A stretch of 10,813 nt of DNA from Candidatus Bathyarchaeota archaeon (lineage in GTDB: Archaea; Thermoproteota; Bathyarchaeia; Bathyarchaeales; DTEX01): the NCBI GenBank assembly GCA_003601695.1, contig PIYH01000054.1:1-10813 (forward strand), read 5' to 3'. Shown here in pieces: positions 6,215-10,813 of the stretch. Below the pieces are notes generated by a model. That model ran no database searches and was not told the DNA's origin. It saw nothing but the letters and a program-made list of their open reading frames with translations. How positions within the stretch are numbered: the stretch's first letter is position 1; each line of letters starts with the position of its first letter. The translations under genes were made by a program, and so were the position numbers.

Positions 6215-7267
6215 CTATGCCGGATGTAAACCTGCCTCCCATAAACCCTCCTTTTCATCCCATCCATTCATTAAATTCATGTCTTGAATAGCTGTTCCAG
6301 CCGCTCCCTTCACCAGATTATCAAGAGCGGAAAGCAGAACTAGGCGGCTGTTATCCTCATCAACCTCAAATCCTATATCACAAAAGTTTGAACCAACCAA
6401 GACTTTAGGATCCGGATACCTGAAGATTCCCTTGACATCCCGCACAATTCGGATAAAAGGCTCATCCTGGTAAAACTGACGATAAATCCTCCAGATATCG
6501 ATCACTGACGGAATATTAGTTAGAAAAAGATGGCATGTAGCTAGGATTCCCCGAACCATATTAACTGCATGCGCAGACATAGCTACTGATATCTTCTTTC
6601 CAGATATGAAGCTCAGCTCCTGCTCTATCTCAGCTGTGTGACGATGCCCAACGGGTTTGTAGGGTCTAACAATATTGAAGTGTTCGGGATGATGAGATGC
6701 CATTGATGGATGAGATCCTCCTCCGGAAGAACCCACCTTAAAGTCAATTATGATTCTATTCTTTTCAATATCTTCGTGTTTTACTACTGGAGCTAAGGCT
6801 AAAATTGCCGCTGTCGCCATGCATCCGGGGCAGGCTACCAGATGGGCTTTCTTGATTTCTTCTCTATGAAGCTCTGGAAGGCCATAAATTGACTTCCCTA
6901 GAAGCTCGGGGCATTTATGCTCCCAGCCATACCACTTCACGTAGTCTTTAGAATTTTTCAATCGGAAATCTGCGCTTGTGTCTATCACCTTCATTCCTGT
7001 TTCAATTATCTGAGGCATAAAGTTTGAGGAGACTCCGTGAGGAGTGGCGATGAAGAGAAAGTCACATGCATCCGTAATCCTCGATAAGTTGAATGGAGAG
7101 AACTTCAGCTTCGTCCATCCTCTGAGATTTGGATGAACTCTATATGTGAATTCTCCGGCGTATCTCCGCGAAGTAGCTAGACCTATCTCGACCTTAGGAT
7201 GTCTTAAAAGTAAACGTAGGAGCTCGCCGCCAACATATCCGGAAGCACCTAAAATCCCAACCTTCAC
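6215..7267 (-). CDS. lysY: LysY, [LysW]-aminoadipyl-phosphate (or glutamyl-phosphate) reductase
   Basis: ArgC-like NADPH-dependent reductase that turns the LysW-bound acyl phosphate into a semialdehyde. Seen: 350 residues. The nucleotide-binding N-terminus is GILGASGYVGGELLRLL at 4-20; TPHGVS at 75-80; DTSADFRL at 96-103; YGLPELHRE at 128-136. The catalytic cysteine C149 lies in ACPGCMATAA. KVGSSGGGS and ASHHPEH around 177-200 are the LysY version of this loop, whereas ArgC proteins typically read SGVSGAGR. GHRHTAEIEQEL follows with the catalytic-site histidine. Start: GTG 7267 overlaps the lysX stop by four bases (GTGA), typical translational coupling. Complete, with no missing residue noted. 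Confidence 0.93.
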   Translation of the reverse strand: MKVGILGASGYVGGELLRLLLRHPKVEIGLATSRRYAGEFTYRVHPNLRGWTKLKFSPFNLSRITDACDFLFIATPHGVSSNFMPQIIETGMKVIDTSADFRLKNSKDYVKWYGWEHKCPELLGKSIYGLPELHREEIKKAHLVACPGCMATAAILALAPVVKHEDIEKNRIIIDFKVGSSGGGSHPSMASHHPEHFNIVRPYKPVGHRHTAEIEQELSFISGKKISVAMSAHAVNMVRGILATCHLFLTNIPSVIDIWRIYRQFYQDEPFIRIVRDVKGIFRYPDPKVLVGSNFCDIGFEVDEDNSRLVLLSALDNLVKGAAGTAIQDMNLMNGWDEKEGLWEAGLHPA

Positions 7268-8127
7268 CGCTTCATCACCCTAATAGCATATTCAATTATC
7301 TTTCTCGGAATATTAACCTCGGTTGCGGAGCACAATCCTCTAAACTCCACGGTGCTATTAACTTCATGTACAAGCAATCCATTCGGGGATTCCATACAAT
7401 CAATAGCCAGCACGCCTTCTCCAACTGCCTCTGCGGCTCGTAGCGCAATTTCTCTTAGCTCCTCAGTGAGGGGGCAAGGCTTGCTTACTCCTCCTCTAGC
7501 AACATTTGTCCGCCAATCATTTTTTGGCGAGTAACGATAGGAGGCTGCTACAACATCATCGCCAACCACGAGAACTCTTATGTCTCTAGGCGGACGCTTC
7601 ACGTACTCTTGTATGTAGTATATCTGAAACAAGGCGTTACGGATCTGCTCTCTAGCTTCTATAATTGCCTGAGCCGAATCCTTATCTTTGACTAATGCTA
7701 TTAACCGCCCCCAGCTTCCAATAACAGGTTTTATGACCGCTGGGAAACCTAGTTCATCCAGAGCTTTAAGTGTACCCTCCCCAGTGAAGGCAAGTAATGT
7801 TTTTGGAACCGGAACATTAGCACTCATCAATGATAGGTCTGTAAATACCTTGTTGCCGCAGATAAGCATAACTTTAAAGGAATTAATCACTTTCAGACCT
7901 GCCTTTTCAAGAAGAGCTGCTATATGCAACCCTCTGAAATAGCTTATACATCTGTTGATTACAACTTCACTGAAATCATCACTTAGATCTTCAGGTTTCA
8001 CGGAGATCTTTAGAAACATGGATTTCGGATCGATTAGTTTCAGGTCTACTCCGATGCTAGATGCGGCGCGGATCAGTGCCTTCTCATCCCATCGGATCCT
8101 GTCGCTTACTAGAGAAAGGGTCTTCAT
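7264..8127 (-). CDS. lysX: LysX, LysW ligase (ATP-grasp), alpha-aminoadipate and/or glutamate specific
   Basis: Joins the amino group of alpha-aminoadipate (or glutamate, if ArgX-like) to the C-terminal Glu side chain of LysW using ATP, the entry step that protects the substrate. Seen: 287 residues, RimK-like ATP-grasp. INRCISYFRG at 57-66; GNKVFTDLSL at 91-100; KPVIGSWGR at 133-141, the ATP loop; YIQEYVKRPPRDIRV at 171-185; TNVARGG at 207-213; D243, E255 and N257 as likely Mg ligands in LAIDCMES and HEVNSTVEFRG. LysX enzymes I recall read EVNHTMEF at the last site; here it is EVNSTVEF, so lysine versus arginine specificity stays open. Start ATG 8127, 6 nt after lysW. Confidence 0.92.
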   Translation of the reverse strand: MKTLSLVSDRIRWDEKALIRAASSIGVDLKLIDPKSMFLKISVKPEDLSDDFSEVVINRCISYFRGLHIAALLEKAGLKVINSFKVMLICGNKVFTDLSLMSANVPVPKTLLAFTGEGTLKALDELGFPAVIKPVIGSWGRLIALVKDKDSAQAIIEAREQIRNALFQIYYIQEYVKRPPRDIRVLVVGDDVVAASYRYSPKNDWRTNVARGGVSKPCPLTEELREIALRAAEAVGEGVLAIDCMESPNGLLVHEVNSTVEFRGLCSATEVNIPRKIIEYAIRVMKR

Positions 8128-8133
8128 CTAGTC

Positions 8134-8313
8134 TTATTCGCCCCAGTCTTCGCCTTCAATCTCGGCTGGCTTAAGTTTAATTTCACCATTCTCTGTTATC
8201 TCTACTTCATAGTCCATCCCGCAGTCAGGGCAGCTTACGATCTCTCCTGAGATTACGTCCTCCGGAATATCGATCTCGCCACCACATTCTAAGCATGTTA
8301 GCTTGAAGAGTAT
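8134..8313 (-). CDS. lysW: LysW, amino-group carrier protein; no canonical start codon
   Basis: Acidic carrier protein whose C-terminal Glu side chain holds the pathway intermediates while LysX, Z, Y, J and K act on them. Seen: about 59 residues. The zinc cysteines are CLECGGE (C7, C10) and CPDCGMD (C28, C31), joined by IDIPEDVISGEIVS. The hallmark EGEDWGE ends the protein just before TAA. The sequence is complete at the C-terminus and family-like in length (about 54-60). Oddity: between the upstream in-frame stop at 8356-8358 and the first cysteine there is no ATG, GTG or TTG. Directly after AAGGAGGCG come ATA (8311-8313) and CTC (8308-8310); either position would give a family-like N-terminus. 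I place the start at ATA provisionally. Explanations: non-AUG initiation, a sequencing error, or a real start-codon mutation. Confidence 0.85.
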   Translation of the reverse strand: MLFKLTCLECGGEIDIPEDVISGEIVSCPDCGMDYEVEITENGEIKLKPAEIEGEDWGE

Positions 8314-8324
8314 CGCCTCCTTTT
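8314..8324 (-). promoter_or_regulatory. Strong Shine-Dalgarno of lysW (AAGGAGGCG)
   Basis: The minus strand reads AAGGAGGCG immediately before ATA at 8313. It is close to the full anti-SD complement AGGAGGTGAT and is the strongest ribosome site I noticed in the window. Its position shows that translation should begin within about 10 nt, which rules out the far-upstream ATT codons. Confidence 0.7.
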
Positions 8325-8353
8325 TCGGCGCTTCTATAGCATGATGAATAATT

Positions 8354-8370
8354 TCTTATAAATCTTTCGG
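8354..8370 (-). promoter_or_regulatory. BRE/TATA promoter of the lysW-lysK operon
   Basis: The minus strand reads CCGAAAGATTTATAAG: a purine-rich BRE (CGAAAG, about 8364-8369) next to TATA (TTTATAA, about 8356-8362). Transcription starting about 25 nt downstream would begin near 8333, leaving a leader of roughly 20 nt that contains the AAGGAGG ribosome site. A second AT-rich box, TTATATATTAAT (about 8385-8397), lies further upstream and is less well placed. Confidence 0.6.
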
Positions 8371-8414
8371 AAAAATTAAAGATCCATTAATATATAATCG
8401 AAAAAAATATTATT

Positions 8415-8437
8415 TCTTTAAAACATAATTTTAAAGA
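8415..8437. promoter_or_regulatory. Perfect 9-bp inverted repeat, candidate Lrp-family operator
   Basis: TCTTTAAAA-CATAA-TTTTAAAGA: 9-bp arms with a 5-nt spacer, all matching. It lies in the divergent region between lysW and the Lrp/AsnC gene, 32-54 nt before the regulator start codon, and covers the likely TATA region of that gene. The half-site core TCTTT/AAAGA recurs as ATCTTT (8362-8367, at the lysW BRE) and AAAGAT (8378-8383), again as an inverted pair. Symmetry, position and the adjacent regulator gene suggest an operator with autoregulation, but binding is inferred. Confidence 0.45.
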
Positions 8438-8468
8438 TAAGATACGCAATAGAAAAGGAAGATGACTT

Positions 8469-8908
8469 ATGAGTGTAAAAATCGACTCTATTGATAAAGA
8501 GATCTTAAGAATGCTTCAGGACGATGCAAGAATCTCATTCAAGAAGATAGCGAATAAGATAGGAGTAAGTGAGGCAACAATATTTGTAAGAGTTAAGAAG
8601 CTACAGAAGAATGGAGTGATAAAGAGATTCACGGCTATAGTCTCACCTGATCTTCTAGGAAAGAATCTTACAGCATTTGTTCTTGTAAATACTGAACCGA
8701 GAAATCTTGAGCATGTCTTAAACAGGATGATGTATATGAAGTATATGATGTAACTGGCACATACTATGTGATCGCAAAAATAAGAACTGAGAATAGAAAA
8801 ACATTAGCTGAAATAATAGATAGAATAGGCATGATTGATGGGGTCACGAGAACTGAGACAGCGATAGTCCTTAAATGTGTGAAGGAAGAAACGAGATTAA
8901 AGATATAG
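8469..8908 (+). pseudogene. Lrp/AsnC-family regulator, frameshifted; probable LysM-like regulator of the lys operon
   Basis: Lrp/AsnC proteins are amino-acid-responsive DNA-binding regulators; LysM of Sulfolobus, one of them, controls a lysW operon. Seen: ATG 8469 with AAGGA upstream. The N-terminal helix-turn-helix reads IDSIDKEILRMLQDDARISFKK then IANKIGVSEATIFVRVKKL (split here for length), followed by NGVIKRFTAIVSPDLLGK and the start of the ligand domain. That frame stops at 8751-8753. The rest of the domain continues in another frame from about 8724: DDVYEVYDVTGTYYVIAKIRT, then EIIDRIGMIDGV, TRTETAIVLK, ending at TAG 8906-8908. Adding one base near AGGATGATG (for example GGG for GG) restores a 146-residue protein of normal length. 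A sequencing error or a recent inactivating mutation are both possible. It diverges from lysW. Confidence 0.85.
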
Positions 8909-8921
8909 CCCAAAGCGTTGC

Positions 8922-8939
8922 AGATAATATAGATAATAT
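8922..8939. repeat. Tandem 9-bp repeat AGATAATAT x2
   Basis: AGATAATAT occurs twice in a row just upstream of the kinase TATA box. Low complexity and only two copies; it may be chance or slippage in AT-rich DNA. Confidence 0.5.
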
Positions 8940-8944
8940 ATAAG
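8934..8944 (+). promoter_or_regulatory. Putative TATA box of the AK6-type kinase gene
   Basis: TAATATATAAG lies about 46-56 nt before ATG 8990. This places a transcription start near 8965 and a leader of about 25 nt holding CAGGGAAGA as the ribosome site. Confidence 0.5.
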
Positions 8945-8989
8945 CATGAGACAACAATGAACTAAAAGATGACCAGGGAAGATTCTTAA

Positions 8990-9598
8990 ATGAAAGAAAA
9001 AAAGAGAACCAGTGATCGTAGAGTCCTCATCATTACGGGAACACCTGGCACCGGAAAATCCTCAGTCTCAAAGGCATTGGCATCCAAGATTGGGGCAAAG
9101 GTAGTTTCAGTAGGAGAACTTGTTAAGAAAGAACGTCTTTATACTGAATGGGATAATGAAAGGGAAACACTCATCGCGGATATGAAGGTCCTTTCAAGAA
9201 GAATCAACCAAATAATTGATTCTATAAAAGGAGACTTAATTATTGAGGGACATTACGCCGTTCATGTAGTTTCCCCGGAGAGAGTCAGATTTGTCTTCGT
9301 TCTTAGAAAGAATCCTAAATATCTTAAAAGAATCTTGGAGGAGAGAGGCTATAATCAAAGAAAGATTAGGGAGAATCTAGTTGCCGAGATATTGGATGTC
9401 TGCCTTTTCGACGCCGTCAGCATATGCGGTGTAGAAAAGGTATGTGAGATCGATACGGATTTTAAAGGGCCATCTGAAGTAGCTGAAGAGATATTGTTAA
9501 TTATGGAAGGAAAGAAGGAGCCACATGTTGGAATCGTCGACTGGTTAGGAATGCTGGAAGCAGAAGGTAAGCTAGACGATTACTTGAAAGATTTTTGA
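8990..9598 (+). CDS. AK6/Fap7-type adenylate kinase (putative ribosome-assembly ATPase)
   Basis: Converts ATP + AMP to 2 ADP in vitro. The eukaryotic and archaeal homologues (Fap7/hCINAP) bind ribosomal protein uS11 and act in small-subunit maturation; that role is carried over from the family. Seen: 202 residues. P-loop GTPGTGKSS at 17-25 with K23. VGELVKKERLYTEWDNERET at 41-60 is the NMP-binding segment. IIEGHYA at 84-90 supplies the D/E-x-H Walker B-like motif (E86, H88). The short LID is LEERGYNQRKIRENLVAEI at 116-134, and EILDVCLFDAVS is the family-typical helix. The C-terminal tail VDWLGMLEAEGKLDDYL, near 178-200, is common in archaeal members. Start ATG 8990 follows CAGGGAAGA. It converges on the nuclease-like gene with one base between the stops. 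Confidence 0.9.
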   Translation: MKEKKRTSDRRVLIITGTPGTGKSSVSKALASKIGAKVVSVGELVKKERLYTEWDNERETLIADMKVLSRRINQIIDSIKGDLIIEGHYAVHVVSPERVRFVFVLRKNPKYLKRILEERGYNQRKIRENLVAEILDVCLFDAVSICGVEKVCEIDTDFKGPSEVAEEILLIMEGKKEPHVGIVDWLGMLEAEGKLDDYLKDF

Positions 9599-9599
9599 T

Positions 9600-9938
9600 T
9601 TATCTCATCAGCTCTCTAATAATCTCCGATTTTGTAATGAGTATTATCCCCCTACGGTTAGCATAAGCTTTAGCATGCTCACTGAATTTTTCAGCAACAA
9701 GCATAGGATTGGAGAATCCTTTATCTTGAGATTCTTTATCAAGACTTATTACAACATTAACCCCTACGGTTCTCTTCCAATTCTTAATCATTACTGGATG
9801 AACCCTATTCTGTTTAGTCGCAATCAGGTCTATTCTCGGATTTCTTGAATAAGATTCATCAAATCTCGGCTTATCGACTCTGTACCCTCTTCTCATAAAA
9901 TATCTTATAGCAAGTTCCATAAGTGAAGAATGTAACAT
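9600..9938 (-). CDS. PD-(D/E)xK nuclease-like protein (Mrr/Hjc-type fold), acidic residue replaced
   Basis: Seen: about 112 residues. MELAIRYFMRRGYRV is an N-terminal helix with the expected glutamate (E8 counted from ATG 9938). NPRIDLIA holds D37, and PVMIKNWKRTVG holds K52, followed by a helix and a strand, GIILITKSEII. This is the order of a PD-(D/E)xK core. In most members the lysine is preceded by E/Q-x; here that place is M50 (M-I-K), so metal-dependent cleavage may be lost or altered. The family is broad (restriction endonuclease Mrr-like, Holliday-junction resolvase, RecB-like) and I cannot choose a member. Start: ATG 9938 fits the helix start and has GAAAGAGAG before it; ATG 9971 and TTG 9977 give 11-13 more residues. 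No partner gene adjoins it. Confidence 0.65.
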   Translation of the reverse strand: MLHSSLMELAIRYFMRRGYRVDKPRFDESYSRNPRIDLIATKQNRVHPVMIKNWKRTVGVNVVISLDKESQDKGFSNPMLVAEKFSEHAKAYANRRGIILITKSEIIRELMR

Positions 9939-10076
9939 CTCTCTTTCACAAGATAAAAAATATGTCAACATTAGCAAAAAAGTCTTTTCATTCGATCAAA
10001 CATGTGTAACTAGAAAAGTCTAAGCAGTGGTTACACTACCTTTAAAAGAATATTATGCAAAAATTCAACTGCTCAG

Positions 10077-10084
10077 TTATAAAT
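10077..10084 (+). promoter_or_regulatory. Putative TATA box of the 7-TM protein gene
   Basis: TTATAAAT lies 45-52 nt before ATG 10129. The predicted transcription start is near 10105, giving a leader of about 20 nt with GGGGGAT (10119-10125) as a ribosome site through one G-U pair. Confidence 0.5.
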
Positions 10085-10128
10085 TTAACTTTCAGCGCGT
10101 CCATGCTCAATGAAATTTGGGGGATACA

Positions 10129-10813
10129 ATGAATCCGCCGTCTTATTGGCTAATGCAATATTTAATAGCGGCTATCTTCTCTCTCCCAATACTATTTTAC
10201 GCCGTATACAACGAGCGGAGAGACAAGCCCTTATCTCAAGCTCTAAAGTACTTTTTCATTTATGGATTTGCCGTTTCTCTATGGGAAATCTCCGCCTACC
10301 TACAGAGAACCGCTACAAATGCGGATAACGCGCTCATCTTCTTTCAACTCTCATCTATTTTAGGCATGCTAAGTCAATCAGCATATGTAGCCTCCATCCT
10401 CAGCATACGTAGAAGACCCAGAAGATTGATGCTAATATTCTTACCAATTACATTAGATGCATGCATCATCACCCTAAGCCCCGATAACTTACGTCTAACC
10501 CAATATGGATGGTCACATATTCCTAACCAATTCTCAACCATTTCTATAATCAAAGTCACAATCTATATGGGTTATTTAGCATCTGCAACCTTTTTCCTAG
10601 CAGATCTTATTATGAAAGCTAGGTCTGAAGAATTGAAAATCAAGTATGGAATCCTACTGGGAAGTCTTCTCGCATTGCAATATCCCAGTATAATTCTAAC
10701 CAATTTATTTACTGCGGATTCAAAGCTACCTCCGCTGGATGGAGCTTTATATTTTGCGGCTCTTCTACTAGCAGGTTGCGCATTGATGATCTGGGAAAAG
10801 AAACTTCTGATAA
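10129..10813 (+). CDS. Seven-helix membrane protein, likely N-terminal sensor of a signal-transduction protein; partial at right edge
   Basis: Seen: the frame opens at ATG 10129 and runs without a stop to the window end, 228 codons so far. Seven hydrophobic segments lie at about 9-27, 39-56, 68-92, 100-115, 138-160, 173-193 and 205-222. The loops are short: NERRDK after helix 1, SIRRRPRR after helix 3 and KARSEELKIKYG after helix 5 are positive and so cytoplasmic. That puts the N-terminus outside and the C-terminus inside. Seven helices ending in a charged WEKK segment are the layout of the histidine-kinase N-terminal 7TM sensor module common in archaea, usually followed by PAS and/or kinase domains. 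Those would lie beyond the window, so a kinase is not shown. The GGGGGAT site 4 nt upstream and the TATA box support this start. Confidence 0.75.
   Translation, partial: MNPPSYWLMQYLIAAIFSLPILFYAVYNERRDKPLSQALKYFFIYGFAVSLWEISAYLQRTATNADNALIFFQLSSILGMLSQSAYVASILSIRRRPRRLMLIFLPITLDACIITLSPDNLRLTQYGWSHIPNQFSTISIIKVTIYMGYLASATFFLADLIMKARSEELKIKYGILLGSLLALQYPSIILTNLFTADSKLPPLDGALYFAALLLAGCALMIWEKKLLI

Noticed and set aside
6199..6267. Longer lysZ start at 6267
   Set aside because: The 23 extra residues are very basic, overlap lysY, and precede the usual family N-terminus (MVLKIGG), which has its own ribosome site.
8334..8342. ATG at 8340-8342 (minus) as the lysW start
   Set aside because: It is out of frame with lysW and reads ATG CTA TAG, ending after two codons.
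8347..8352. ATT ATT codons as a far-upstream lysW start
   Set aside because: They lie upstream of the predicted transcription start (about 8333) and of the strong AAGGAGG site, and would add a histidine-rich extension not typical of LysW.
8712..8730. Programmed -1 frameshift in the Lrp gene at CTTAAAC, before the frame change
   Set aside because: The heptamer lacks the X-XXY-YYZ identity at its first position, no downstream pseudoknot is obvious, and Lrp regulators are not known to use frameshifting. A one-base deletion or error is simpler.
8922..8939. AGATAATAT tandem repeat as an operator
   Set aside because: Only two copies in AT-rich sequence, with no symmetry; listed as a repeat but not as a regulatory site.
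10110..10328. 72-codon plus-strand frame at 10110
   Set aside because: It overlaps the long open frame from 10129 in another phase. The latter has seven clear membrane helices, a ribosome site and a TATA box.
1..10813. CRISPR array, insertion sequence or toxin-antitoxin pair
   Set aside because: No regularly spaced repeats, terminal inverted repeats, transposase motifs or small toxin-like gene pair were seen on either strand.

Overview
This window looks like part of an archaeal chromosome. The evidence is BRE/TATA-type promoters instead of -35/-10 boxes, a tRNA gene with a templated CCA end, an AK6/Fap7-type adenylate kinase, UPF0148 and DUF1922 zinc-finger proteins, and above all a LysW carrier-protein pathway for lysine and/or arginine synthesis. 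A TACK-group archaeon (Bathyarchaeia, Thaumarchaeota or Crenarchaeota relative) is my best guess, but the lineage cannot be fixed from the sequence alone.

Left end (1-1270). A minus-strand gene encodes a small secreted or surface beta-domain protein with a C-terminal membrane anchor. It is followed by a gene-poor stretch with one doubtful small reading frame, then a minus-strand tRNA-Gly(TCC) with CCA encoded and an unusual C at position 33.

Housekeeping block (1271-3044). Thymidylate kinase on the plus strand converges on, and overlaps by 30 bp, an uncharacterised 173-residue protein. That protein follows a UPF0148 (Auto_anti-p27 type) zinc protein. Upstream of both, directly behind the lysine operon, lies a DUF1922 zinc-ribbon protein.

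Lysine/arginine operon (3066-8313, minus strand). The order is lysW-lysX-lysY-lysZ-lysJ-lysK with gaps of 6 to 18 nt or short overlaps, so it reads as one transcript. LysX ligates the amino group of alpha-aminoadipate (or glutamate) to the C-terminal Glu of LysW. LysZ phosphorylates, LysY reduces and LysJ transaminates the carrier-bound intermediate, and LysK releases lysine (or ornithine). lysW was the least obvious gene: it is only about 59 codons long and has no ATG, GTG or TTG start, although its four cysteines, EDWGE tail, Shine-Dalgarno and promoter are all clear.

Control region (8314-8468). A divergent Lrp/AsnC regulator gene faces the operon, the same logic as LysM in Sulfolobus. Between the two genes lie a strong BRE/TATA for lysW, a 9-bp-arm perfect inverted repeat and recurring TCTTT/AAAGA half-sites. 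The regulator gene carries a one-base frameshift in its ligand-binding half as given here.

Right end (8909-10813). An AK6/Fap7 kinase gene converges on a small PD-(D/E)xK-like nuclease protein whose central acidic residue is replaced. Finally a seven-helix membrane protein gene, resembling the N-terminal sensor of archaeal histidine kinases, runs off the right edge.
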